Shown one piece after another: positions 10,990-22,194 of a stretch of DNA of 64,000 nucleotides (positions are counted from its first letter, which is position 1; each line of letters opens with the position of its first letter). The notes under the pieces are model-generated. The model did no database searches and had not been told where the DNA came from. It saw only the letters and a list, made by a program, of their open reading frames with translations. The stretch is taken from the NCBI GenBank assembly GCA_944989445.1, contig CALYLW010000133.1, positions 127,501 to 191,500 on the forward strand. Direction: 5' to 3'. The DNA comes from Ampullaceana balthica (Eukaryota; Mollusca; Gastropoda; Lymnaeidae). The translations under genes were made by a program, and so were the position numbers.

Positions 10990-12240
10990 AAATTCCACAC
11001 TCTTGGAGGCCGGGGGCCAAAAAACGCTTTTTTTCCTTATATGGCCAAAATAAAATTTGAATATCACTAATTCTCCTATTTTCCGAGTAGGCAGAAGCAT
11101 GAAACTTTGGGAATTTGTTAAGTACAATCCCGCGATGGTAACGGGAGAAAAAATATATTTAAATTATCACTTCCTGGGGGCCGGGGGCCCAAATGAAGTT
11201 TTTTCCTAATATGAGCTATATAACAAATAATAATCACAAATTCTCCTATTTCCCGTGTAGGTAGAAGCATCAAACGCTGAGTAGTTGATAAGTGTACTTA
11301 CGCGATGGTAAAAAGCAAAAACAATATTTAAATTATCACTTACTGGGGGTCGGGGGCCCAAATGTAGTTTTTTCTTATATATAAAAACTGACTCATCACT
11401 AATTCTCCAACTTCCCGCGTAGGTAGAACATGAAACCTTGGGAAGTTGTTAAGTAGCCTTTTGCGACGATACTTGACGTAAACAAATTTTAAATTCACAC
11501 TCATGGGGGCCGGGGGTTCAAAACCATTTTTCCCCTTTTATGGGCTATATTAAAATGAAAAATAACTAATTCTCCTATTTTGCGAGTAGGCAGAAGCATG
11601 ACACTTTTGGAAGTTGTTGAGTATACTTCCTAGATGTTAACAGGCAAAAAATATTTAAATTATCAAATACTGAGTACCCTCTCGCGATGCAAATTGGCGT
11701 ACAAGATTTTTAAAATTCACTCTCATAGGGGCCGTTGGCCTAAAATCGTTTTTTTCCCTTTTACTGAAAATAGCCTTATTTTCAACTTTCTCGTATAGGT
11801 AGAAACATGAAACTTTGGGAATTGTTGAGTCATCTCCCTCGATGGTAGTATGCAAAACAAAATCTTTAAATTATCACTCACTGGGGGCCAAAATGTACAT
11901 TTTCTTATATAAAAACTGACTCAAATCTAATTATCTGATTTCCCGTGTAGGTAAAAGCATGAAACTTTTTGGAAAATTATTGAGTACACTCCCTCGATGG
12001 TAACAGACCAACAATTATTTAAATTTTGACTCACTGGGAGCCGGGGGCCCAATTGTTTTTTCTTACATAAAAAGTTAATCATCACAGATTCTCCATTTTC
12101 CCGTGTAGCTAGAATAATGAAATTTTGTGAAGTTGTTGAGTACACTCCCGGGATGGTAACAGTCGAAATTTCTTTGTTTAATTATCACTCACTGTGGGCC
12201 CGGGACACAAAAGTAATATTTTTAAATTATATGAGCTAAA
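10990..12240 (+). repeat. Tandem array of ~150-210 bp G-block satellite units
   Basis: A core like TTCTCCTATTTCCCGTGTAG recurs at about 11071, 11241, 11402, 11570, 11779, 11931 and 12088. Each unit also has GAAGCATGAAACTTTGGGAA, a GATGGTAAC segment, TTTAAATTATCACT and a block of the type GGGGGCCGGGGGCCCAAA. Units are diverged from each other. The same family lies inverted at 45.78-46.42 kb. Confidence 0.88.
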
Positions 12241-13110
12241 TTACAAATTTAAAAAACTTTGGATACTGTGTAAATGTATTTTTACAAAACTTGGAAGATA
12301 AAAACTTGAAATTATTTTGTTTTAATATTTTGTAGCCGAGGGCACCTAATCTCTTTTTTGTATAAAGTTTATGACATTTTAACCATTCGATTTCACTCAA
12401 TTAAAAAAAATGTTTACTAACAAATATATTAATCATAATCCAAATTGAAATAAGCTGTTGTTTTGAATTAAACATATTACACAGATAGGGCCGCCGGCCC
12501 TTTATTTTTGTTTTTTAAGACGTATTAATTGTAAATGTATTTTATTCATCCCACATCCATTAAAATTTTAGGACGTTTTTGGGTACATTCCAGCGAAGGT
12601 TTCTGGCATTAACAGTACAAATTTTAAAAACACAACTTATTCGGGGCTGGGGCCCTTATGCCATATTTTAACATTAGTTATATAAAAAGTAATTTAAAAT
12701 GTGGCTACTGGGTAAATGGATGTACTATGGCCAAATTTGGTTTTTAAAAAAAAATGAAATAAAATTCTATAGGGTAATAAACTTCTAACGTCTGTTCCTT
12801 CGGGGCTGGGACCCAAAATAGTATTTTCATAAATATTTAAAGCTTTGTTACCTTTACATTTTAAATAATTTAAATAAATAAAGACACATATCTCTATCAT
12901 GACCTAGATTGAAATCCTCAGACCTTATGAGATATTCACATCCTCCATCCATTTTGCACGGGGGCCGTAATGTAATTTTAGTACCCATTTTATTTTACAC
13001 GACCTTGACAAATATCAATCATGATCCAGACTGAAATCTATTGGTGTTTTGAATTGGTGTGAAACGAGTTTTCAACGCTTACTAACATCCTAACTTAAGC
13101 AGTATAGCGC
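12240..13110. repeat. Degenerate repeat with GGGCC blocks
   Basis: Scattered relics of G/C blocks (for example GGGGCTGGGGCCC and GGGGCTGGGACCC) sit in AT-rich DNA. They look like a longer, more diverged relative of the adjacent array and of the 60.4-62.1 kb repeats. No gene seen. Confidence 0.5.
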
Positions 13111-13365
13111 GGTTATTTTGCTAGTATATATAAATATGCCTGTTACCATATGGGGAGTGTACTTGACAACTTCCCAAAGTTGCATGTTGCTACCTACAGT
13201 GAAAGTTAGAGAATGTTTGATGAGTCAGCCTTCATAAATCTCATAAAAGGACACAAGCTTCACTAAAAGCAATTCAGATAATTAAATAAAATTTTAACGT
13301 TTCTAGTAATGAGGGACATTTAAAAAATCTTAGAAGATTGACGAAACCAAAGTAATAGTCTATGG

Positions 13366-13553
13366 CAGTGATGGTGAACCTATGCCACGATTGCCATAGA
13401 TGCCACGCAGATCCTCATCAGCCGTCACTCAACTAAAATATTATTTCCTTAATTAAACCACTTTGCTGGCAATTCGGGTTGATATTTTACTATATATAAG
13501 TAGGCTTTAATTGATTTTTGGGCACGCGGACCCAAAACGGTTCGCCATCAATC
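13366..13553. mobile_element. 188-bp hAT-type MITE
   Basis: The ends are inverted, CAGTGATGGTGAACC on the left and GGTTCGCCATCAATC on the right. Flanks match as an 8-bp duplication with one difference: GTCTATGG (13358-13365) and GTCTATAG (13554-13561). An 8-bp duplication and CA...TG-like ends fit the hAT superfamily. There is no coding capacity. Confidence 0.7.
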
Positions 13554-13574
13554 GTCTATAGTATGAATCGGTTT

Positions 13575-14322
13575 TTAACGTTGTGTAAGCAATGCAAATA
13601 AATTAAAACAATAATAAATGCTTGCATCTAAAAGTGCAGAGCAATTGATCCTGTAGTTTCTGTTTCGTGATGTAGTGGAATTTTCAATTACATCACTCAA
13701 CTCGTCTATTGGAATGCTAGTCCATTCAAGCGATATTGGTTCATCTTGAGGGATTAACATGAAGTTAAATATTTGTTTCTTTGTTTTTTTAAAAATCATT
13801 GTGTCTATATTTGCTAACTAAAATTGTTCTTTGTCCATATTGTTTTAAATGTATTCAAGAAACATACCAATAAATGATAAAAAAACGTATTATGTCATTT
13901 AAAAAAAAATTAAAATGTATTTTACAAAAACAAAAACACATGGAGATTTTTAAGTTTTTTAAAATTGCAACTAAGATTTAAAAACAAACAAAAAACATTA
14001 AAAACAAAATTAATAATTACATTTAAAGGAATGATATATCAGAAGTTACGGTTAATATGTATTGTTTCAATAACGCGGGTCCTTTGTGCATAGCTTTACT
14101 TTATGTTAAAGCTTTAATGTATGTATTTTAAAACTTCAAGTACATTATTCTTTTATTTTTAAATCTAAAATGTAATTTTTGATAATTACTTTAAAAAAAT
14201 ACTTAATATTTATTTATTTTTCTGTAACAACACAACATTCTGACTTAACACAGTTAACGGAATTTTTTGGAATAATAAAAAGAGCCTCCATATTTGTGTA
14301 TATATGTATATATATCTTTATC

Positions 14323-14393
<71 letters not shown>

Positions 14394-14537
14394 GCATTCT
14401 TTTTTGTCTGTGTGTATGTGATTTTTTTCTAAATGGTAAACCATGAAATAAAACATCACAGATCTACTTACCAATAAGCTGAAATTCTTCACACAGAGTA
14501 GCATTGTGGTTATTGTATTCACAAGATAAATTGTCAA
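13575..14537 (-). CDS. Possible two-exon secreted Ig-like protein
   Basis: Exon 1 (14472-14537) encodes 22 residues starting MTIYLVNTITTMLLC, signal-peptide-like, and ends at TTG before a GTAAGT donor in phase 0. Exon 2 (13575-13817) follows a TTTTAG acceptor and stays in frame for 80 residues to TAA. It contains SLEW, NYRINC and IYYC, which resembles the Trp core and final Cys region of an immunoglobulin-like fold. The expected first Cys before the Trp is missing. The predicted product is only 102 residues. It could be a fragment of a larger immune-type gene such as a lectin with Ig domains; this is inference. A TA microsatellite lies inside the intron. Confidence 0.35.
14298..14396. repeat. 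(TA)n microsatellite
   Basis: TA repeats with ATGTA interruptions, within the possible intron of the Ig-like gene. Confidence 0.93.
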
Positions 14538-14989
14538 ATTGAAATATATGCTCTATAATTTTCTTCTCAAAATCATAAAAATTGCTTTGTTTTATAAACT
14601 GACCAGTTTAGTCTAGGGTGACGAAAGTTGAATAATTTCCATCCAACAAATCGTTCGACATATATTCACATACTGTAGTTCACAAATACTGATGATAAGT
14701 CTTCTTATGTCACCCTTAATCCGTATGTGCCCACTCCACGTTAAGCTTGACACATTATTTCCTCTGACGTTGCATGATGCAATTAAATTTTGAAACGATG
14801 ATACATAGCACGTCTTACCATCGTCACCTTTAAAAATTCAACATAAGCAAACAAGTAATAAAAACTCTAATAAGTATTTAAAAGCAATTTCCAACAAGGA
14901 ATTTCCGAATTTTTATTAAGGGAGATCAATCTAGATTACAATAAAAGATGATTCAAATAAGTGATTCTGAAACTAAACACAATATCTTC

Positions 14990-15150
14990 CATATAATAAA
15001 AGGCAAGTTTATTTCCTTTCTGTACTTTCTGTCCCGTCATCTATAGCGATTGGTCCCTCAAACACATATGACTCCTACAGCCAATCACTAGCGGAGAAAA
15101 AAGTACATATTACCTGGAGGTTCAAAACGTGTTATTTTTGGTGCAGTTTT
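14990..15150 (+). repeat. Dispersed repeat (TGTCCCGTCATCTATAGCGATTGG)
   Basis: About 130 bp matches 32540-32660 closely (CTGTCCCGTCATCTATAGCG, CTCAAACACAxATGACTC, TTATTTTTGGTGCAGT). Part of the same family appears at 18.5 kb and, reversed, around 48.2-48.4 kb. Confidence 0.7.
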
Positions 15151-15264
15151 TTTGTCATAATTAATTACGTTGTTCCCATCTTGAAGTGATGCCTGCTGCT
15201 TATTCCAATGACATTTATGTTTACTGGTTTTCCTTGATGGTTCTGGTGGTTAGTGGCAAGAGTT

Positions 15265-15715
15265 TTAAGTGTTGTTTGTTTTTTTCTTGCTGTTATTGTT
15301 GTTGGTGTTTTGTTGTTGTTTTTTGTTGTTGTTTTGTTTTTGTTGTTCTTTGGTTGTTGTTATTGCTGTTCTTTCGTTGTTTTTGCTTTGTTGTTGCTGT
15401 TGTTGTTGCTGTTGTTGTAGTTGTTGTTTTGTTGTTGTTGTTTTGTTGTTTTTTGTTTGTTGTTGTTTTGTTGTTGTTTTGTTGTTGTTTTGATGTTGTT
15501 GTTTTGATGTTGTTGTTGTTTTTGTTGATGTTGTTGCTATTGTTTTTTTTGCTGTTTTTGTTGTTGTTGTTGTCCACACCCCTTGCCTTGCAACTAAAAC
15601 GTCCTGCAAACGCTTCAGCATAACAACTTCGAAAACTTAGCGTCCATGAACTTCACTTATGCCCATCCTTGGGAGGGTTTTGTTACTAGTGATTTCATAT
15701 CCTCTCACACTACAT
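15265..15715 (-). repeat. CAA-rich repeat, copy 1
   Basis: An imperfect GTT/GTTTT run (about 15270-15575) is followed by about 140 bp of unique sequence ending CACTAGTGATTTCATATCCT-like. The unique part and the run are the reverse complement of 17425-17830. On the minus strand this is unique head, then (CAA)n tail. Confidence 0.85.
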
Positions 15716-16194
15716 CACACCAAGAATGTGTCAATATAATATGCACCACGCAACAATCTAACATAAGCATTCACAAAGTGGGAAAACCCCATTAACTATC
15801 ATTCTATATTACATTAAAAGTCATTTCAAATCAATAATTTTAAAACTAAACAAAATAATTGCTTTCAAAAATTGCTTCAAAAATTACGGGAATCGAAGGA
15901 ACTGTCATTTATCTATAATTCATTCTCCAACACTGTTCTAAATATTATTAGATATTGTTTTACGTTTGTTCTACCCAATAGATGTTATATTTGGCGAGAA
16001 AATGACAAAATACTGATATTTTGTCGTTTTTTTAATGTTTATTTTTCAAGAAATCCAGTAAACCTGTTCAGTATTTTTTTGACCGTTGCATATCCTTGGG
16101 ACCTCATTAGCATATTTGCTAAAGACCAAAACCCTATATTTGGTAAGGTTCAGGTGGAGTTGCATTGTCAAGCTTGACAGACATTTCGAATCTG

Positions 16195-16679
16195 TAACCG
16201 TGTTGCGTTCTGTGTTCTGGATAAATTAAGACGAAGTCTTGACTCTTGTTTGATGGATAATTCAACCTTTATTCAGTCAGCAATATATTTACAGCAACAG
16301 AGTCAGGTACACAATGTAATCCATTAACAATGGCCTGTCACTCGTAAGTGAATACATGGACTTTCTGTTCCTACTACTCGCAGTACCACGCTGTACACTC
16401 GATCCAACTCGATTTGTACCCGCTATTAGAGCCAACGTTCTATCACTAATCGCTAGTCCTAACAAGGACTATGGACCTCTTTCCTGGGTCAGTACTCTCC
16501 TGTGTTCCCCTATGTCTGTCTCACACCACCTATTTATACACAGCCTCACATATCGATTGACTACAACTAACACTGTTATGTACCAGTGATCTCTTGTCAA
16601 GTCACGCCTTGACCCGAGTCACAGCAATGTTACAACAATCTCACAATAATTATTAGCAGTGATTCTCATACCCTGACAT
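16195..16679 (-). repeat. LTR (solo or 3' LTR) of a retrotransposon
   Basis: On the minus strand a purine tract (AGAAGAGGGGGATA) precedes TGTCAGGGTATGAG, as expected for the junction of an internal region with a 3' LTR. Inside are a TATAAATAGG box (around 16533) and an AATAAAGG signal (around 16267), in the right order for U3-R-U5. The left end near 16195 is not precise. No second LTR was found, and 16680-17300 to the right has no clear pol reading frame. Confidence 0.6.
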
Positions 16680-17400
16680 ATCCCCCTCTTCTGTTAGATT
16701 CTACTAACGAGTAGAATCTCACAATAACAACAAAGTCAGGGAATGGAATCACTGCACCTTACAAACACATTAATATAATACATCATGAATTAATAAACTT
16801 ATTTTAAAAAATCGATACACATATATGCATGACAACAATAATTGCATATACAACACAGATCAAAAAATCAACTTGGTCGTACTTGTATACGACTCCAATA
16901 ACCTGCAACGTCTTTCGATATGGACAGCCGTCCTACTACCACCCCTGAATTACATACTCTATATATACATTAATGCAAAAAATATAAATATACATGTTAA
17001 GTCTTAATGCATCTCATTATCAATAATAATCCATTCATCTATAAATATACAATTTACAAAAATCTTGCAAAAAACTACAGAAGAAAATTTCTAGCACTTA
17101 AGCACTTGTCCACATCATGAGGCATATTACGGAGCAATCACTGCTCACTAAATTACTTTTCCCACCTGTTTTATTGAGCTCTCTTATCCCTCCATAGGCA
17201 CAGTTCTAAATCTATGTATATAAATAATTTATTAGCTGTTAGATTAACTCTCATATTTATTGCCTTCTGAACAATAAACTCGTTTTTTTTCATTGAATGA
17301 TCAAGTGGTCATTATATAAGCATATTGGTTGTTCGATATTAATATACTGCATGTTTTCAGGATTTATCAGTGGAATTTTATTTCACTGAAAATGAGTCTT
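16680..17400. other. AT-rich; probable remnant interior of the LTR element
   Basis: A short hairpin GATTCTACTAACGAGTAGAATC lies at about 16695. No gene is supported; the sequence between the LTR and the next CAA repeat is unassigned. Confidence 0.4.
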
Positions 17401-17424
17401 ACAAGATACTTTTAGGATATGAAA

Positions 17425-17835
17425 TCACTAGTAACAAAGCCCGCCCAAGTCTGGGAATAAGTGAAGTTCATGGACACTATGTTTTGGAAGTTGTTATGCT
17501 GAAGCGTTTGCAGGACGTTTTCGTTGCAGGGCAACGGGTGTGGACAACAACAACAACAAAAACAGCAAAAACAACAAAAACAACAATAGCAACAACATCA
17601 ACAAAAACAACAACAGCAGCAACAAAAACAAAACAACAACAAAACAAAAACAACAACATCAAAACAACAACATCAAAACAACAACAAAACAACAACAGCA
17701 ACAACAACAAAACAAAAACAACAAAACAACAACAACAAAACAACAACAACAACAGCAACAACAACAGCAACAACAAATCAACAACAACGAAAGAACAACA
17801 ATAACAACAAACAAAGAACAACAAAAACAGTACTT
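17425..17835 (+). repeat. CAA-rich repeat, copy 2 (inverted relative to copy 1)
   Basis: A unique head (GATATGAAATCACTAGTAAC through GTGTGGACAAC) runs into about 290 bp of imperfect (CAA)n. The frame gives a long Asn/Gln/Thr run which is repeat translation, not a protein call. With copy 1 it makes an inverted pair with a ~1.7-kb spacer. Confidence 0.85.
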
Positions 17836-18223
17836 TTTGTACTCTCACTGATTGTGCTTCTAAGAAACACTTTATGTTCTTGAAGCATGGTTGGATGTTG
17901 ACATATATTGAAATATAATTCTTCTAACTATGATTCCACGAGGTTTTTCATAACTAATACACATATCATTGATTGTCCATGTTTGCGCATACATTTTCAT
18001 TTTGTAAAAACAAAACAAAAAAATAATAAAATGTCCTATTTGGTGCACTGGAAGGAAGACTTATTTTTAAACATTAATTTTTTTTTCAAATTTAAAATTA
18101 AAATTAAAATAATTTTTAAATACTATTCTTATAAAGTTTTTCATTCTACTGATAAAGAAATGAAGAAAAAAAAACAACAGCAACATTTGTTATTTTTTTT
18201 TATTGATGTTAATTTCCGCAGCC

Positions 18224-18224
<1 letters not shown>

Positions 18225-18260
<36 letters not shown>

Positions 18261-18420
18261 GATATATAAAGCTCAGTTGGTGTTTGTATCTTTGTATGTT
18301 TGTATGTTTGTATGTTTCACTTTTCGACTTTCTGATACACAGCCACGGAAAAACCAAATGACGGATGGGGACCAAATTTGGTAGGACGGTTCCTTTTACC
18401 CTGAAGGTTGTTTTAAGTTA
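18225..18420 (+). repeat. TA run followed by (GTTTGTAT)n repeat
   Basis: After TA repeats comes AAAGCTCAGTTGG and four TTTGTATG units, then CGGATGGGGACCAAATTTGG. This layout (TA run, short tandem, then a phrase about 100 bp long) is typical of dispersed non-autonomous repeats, but I cannot name the family. Confidence 0.55.
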
Positions 18421-18594
18421 GTTTTTGTTATTGTCCCTTTTGCCCGAATGCCGTAAATTAAATAATAAAAAAAATGCAGACACAAAGAACGAAACATTTA
18501 ACCTCATTTCTGTATTGTAAATCTTTACGCGGACGTTCAAATGCCGTTCAAAGCGATTTATTTTAGGTGAAGTTTTTTTCCCCCAATACTTTAT

Positions 18595-19340
18595 TTTCAG
18601 CGGTGCGCATTCAAAAAATATAATATTGTCTAATTTAGGTGCGCACATTTTCGTGTACGCTACTTTTCAAAAAATAAAATATAAGCATAAAACAATGACG
18701 TCATTTACTATTTTTATACAATCCATATAGACCACGGAATCAATATACATAATTAACATAAGTAACTTATCCGTGTTTGATAAATACGAAATATTAAACT
18801 TGATGAAATGTACACAAAGTATTTTATAATAAATATAAATCATCAAATCCTATTTTTACATCGTTGCCTTTTCAAAAATTAAAATATAAGCATAAAACAA
18901 TGACGTCATTTAATATTTTAATACAAATCCATATTGTCTAATTACGGTGCACACATTTTCGTGTACGCTTCTTAATTTGAGCTGTGCAGTACAAATAATT
19001 GTTAGTTTCTTTACTTTTACTTTCTATATATTATAGACACGTAAACATATTTAAATACAACTGCCACATGATGCTTTAGGTTTAATCTTCACATGTTTAA
19101 AATTAATTGAAAATTTGTTTTAATTAATTTCTGTTCCATAACTCGACATTTAATTTTAAAAAAAAACTATTTATTTAATAATTCTGTCAGCATTTTTTTC
19201 AAGGCTTCATTTTTAGCGGTGCGCGTTTTAAAATCTTTTATCGCCTGATTGCTGTGCGCACATTTTCGTGTACGCATCTTAAATTTAGCTGTGTCCTATT
19301 AATATAACATTTATATTTTGTTTGTCTTTTACATAAGCTA
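18595..19340 (+). repeat. Repeats with GTGCGCACATTTTCGTGTACGC motif
   Basis: GGTGCGCACATTTTCGTGTACGC-like segments occur near 18637, 18949 and 19255, with weaker forms near 19871 and 20966. The 18600-18720 and 18870-18990 parts also share AAATATAAGCATAAAACAATGACGTCATTTA. This is a local family of diverged tandem copies without coding capacity. Confidence 0.7.
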
Positions 19341-19374
19341 TTTTCTTTTACATAAGCTTTACACTTATACAATT

Positions 19375-21480
19375 TAAACTTAGGCTACTGGACCTATTTA
19401 CATAGTAGATTAAACTAAATAAAGTGATCCTGAAAACGCTTACTTATTTTATTTTTTGCGAATTTAATTGATGTTCATTCCTTTGTAGTTGGATTAACAT
19501 ATGTCATTTTTAAAATCAATTATTGTCATTGTTTCACATTTGTTTTTTAGCAGACATTTGATTTGTTTTTGTTTGTTTTTTTTTAAATGTGGAAGATAAT
19601 TTCTTTTTTTTTAGAAACAAAATGTGTTAGGCAATGAAAGTGACTCAAAAAAAGAATGTCATTCCTTTATGATATTATACCAATTGCATACAACAGTAAA
19701 TTGTAGTCGTAAATGTAGACAAAAGTATATAACAATTCAAATATTATTTCCATGTTAGAACTACCATAAAAAGATTACAAAAGTAGAGTTATTTTTTGTC
19801 CAGTTTTTATGAGCACACTTTTTATTAAGACATAATATTTCTATAACCATTTATTATTATTTTCTAAATACGGTGCGCACATTTTCTTGAATTCTTTATA
19901 ATATGACTGCTTTAGTTTCTTTCAAGTATTTTAGAACGAACATTTCATATATAACTTAACATTTATAATTTAATTTATTGACGCTATATGTTAAGTAGAT
20001 TTTGCCTTTGAGGGGGTAGTGCCATAATATCTTTATCTCACAGACGCTGTTACAAATATTGTATTATTACAATTAAGTTACGATGCAGTGTCGTAGATAT
20101 ATATGAGCTTTTTTAGTGACAACAGTGGTATATATCTTTTGGAAAATGTCAACAACGCAGTGTCCTTTTTGTCAAGTATACAAAAAAACAAACATACAAA
20201 CATCAACTGAGCTTTATATATTAGATATGCGTTTAAATTATTTTATTTATATTTTTTCACGATGCATTGGATTAATATTTTATATGTCAAAATGAAATTT
20301 GCGATTTTCAAAAAATATAATTCATAACTCGACATTTAATTAAAAACCAAAGATGCAGGAGCTTATTTTAGGTGGAGATGCGGTGGCCTAAGTCAAATAA
20401 ACTTACACTTTAAAAAAGTTTACATAAGCTTTATATATATACACTATAAATAATAAACTTTCGCTACCGAACGTATTTACAGAAGTTGACTATATTTAAT
20501 AAATGTATCCTGAAAACGCTTAATTAATATGAATTGCTAATTGAACAAGCTATGTTCATTTCTTTGTAGTCGGAATAATATAGACCATTTCTACGGTTGC
20601 TTTTTAATCATTTTTCAGATGTGCCCAGGAACAGACGATTGATTTTTTTTTAATATGGATATATTTTTTTCTTCAGAAACAAAATCTGGTGTGCGTGTAT
20701 TGAATATAATTTACAAATTATGATGCCTTATCAGAAATAGGGAATATACAAAAAATGATTCCTTTTTGAATTATACACATTGCATAAAACCGTTAAATAT
20801 AAATCGTAAAATTAAGAGACATAATTTTTTTTTAAAAGTATTTCTCTGTTAAAACAGCTATGAATATGTCCAAAGGAAGAGTTATCTTGGTCCAGTACAT
20901 TTACTTTATAACAAGACTTTACTTTATGCGGCTAAATTTCTAAAATATTTTATTGTCTACATATGGTGTGCACATTTTCTTGATATCATTTTAATACGAC
21001 GGGCTTTTTTTAAAAAAAGTATTTTATAAAGTTCATTTATAATTTTGCTTATTGGCGCTATGAGTATGTAGCCTTTGTCTTTTTAATGGATAGTTCCATA
21101 CGTTCTTTATCTCATAGACACGGTTAGAAATATTGTATTACTTAAAATTGTGTTACCATGCAGTGTCGTAATTATATATGACATTTTTGAGTGAACAGGG
21201 TGGTAGAGCTCTTTCGGAAAACCTATCAATTATGTTTATTTAGTACAAGTGGAAATGAAATTTAGTTATTATGGTTGTCAAGATTCATTTTTTAATAACT
21301 CATATCTTTTAAATAGTAAGTAATGCTAAAATGCACTGCATTAATTGAAAACAACTCACGCGGTAAAATGGTAAAAATTAAATAATTGTGTCTTTTTTTT
21401 TAACTTTCTTTTTTTTAATGAAATATATTTAATTATGTTTAATTTGTTTCTCTTAAAATGGAATATCTCTGTTTCCCATA
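19375..21480 (+). repeat. ~1.07-kb tandem duplication
   Basis: Several phrases recur about 1075 bp apart: the GCTACTGGACCTATTTACATAG segment (19384) against GCTACCGAACGTATTTACAG (20465); TCCTGAAAACGCTTA at 19428 and 20509; GATGCAGTGTCGTA (20082) against CATGCAGTGTCGTA (21157). The units are well diverged. No gene was seen in either. Confidence 0.75.
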
Positions 21481-21794
21481 AAATCTTAACTAATAGATGA
21501 ATCTAAAATATAACTGGGCAAATAAAAATTGTAATAACCAGCAACTAATACTGGGGAAAAGGGTCAACACACTCCCGCTACGAAGTGCGGGTACATTTCT
21601 AGTATATATCTATATATATAATTCTCTTCGTGGTTGGACCCTGCGAGGCAACAAGAAGCTGCTTGTGCAAAAGAGCGTGACGAATTACCCTCGCTCGGGT
21701 CAACTAAACACAGTTAACGGTTGATACGCGAAGGTAGGGGAGGGGTGACCAACAATGGCCCTTGCGTTTCACTTGCATTGTTCCTTCACAGTGA

Positions 21795-21935
21795 ACGTGA
21801 GATTCGTAGTGTACTGGTTAACACGTCCGGCTCTTGCGAGAAAGGTCCTGGGTTCAAGCCTCGGTGAATATATATATATATATTTTTAAATGTCTGTCTG
21901 TGCCCGTTTTTTTACCTCTTTATTGCATAGCATAC
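21795..21935 (+). repeat. tRNA-derived SINE
   Basis: The head has a box-A-like TAGTGTACTGGTTAACACG and a perfect-looking box B, GGGTTCAAGCC. Its body continues to TGTCTGTCTGTGCCCGTT. The same body and box B recur at 45305-45440 on the minus strand. The head does not fold as a complete tRNA, so this is a SINE and not a tRNA gene. Confidence 0.65.
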
Positions 21936-21937
21936 AC

Positions 21938-22060
21938 CGCAGACTGGCTCATCATAGTCAGTGCAAAGAACGGTTTGCGGGGGGGGGGTGAAAGTACAGA
22001 CACACAAAGCAGCACTAAGTAAATAAAAAATAGCGAGTAAACGGGAAAACATGCACACTG
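21938..22060 (-). repeat. SINE-like tail in reverse orientation
   Basis: CCGCAGACTGGCTCAT...AGTGCAAAGAACGG resembles the segments at 33172 and 40989, which are reverse-oriented forms of the SINE body. Here it lies tail to tail with the SINE at 21795, separated by little. A run of ten G (about 21979-21988) follows. Confidence 0.5.
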
Positions 22061-22194
22061 AGGTTGTTGTTACCCACCACCCATTTAATATTACCATCCC
22101 ATAAACATAAACTGTGATTGGCGACCCTTGCGAGTATTAGTCATATTTAGGGTTTTTAATTGCGTGTTTTTTAATATTTAAAAAAAATATTTTT

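Noticed and set aside
15265..15621. Asn/Gln/Thr-rich or Val/Leu/Cys-rich long frames (also 17370-17851)
   Set aside because: Translations of imperfect GTT/CAA runs present in both orientations; no start context or splice support.
21800..21870. Functional tRNA gene
   Set aside because: Box A and B are present but no acceptor stem or proper anticodon arm forms, and the copy continues into a SINE body.
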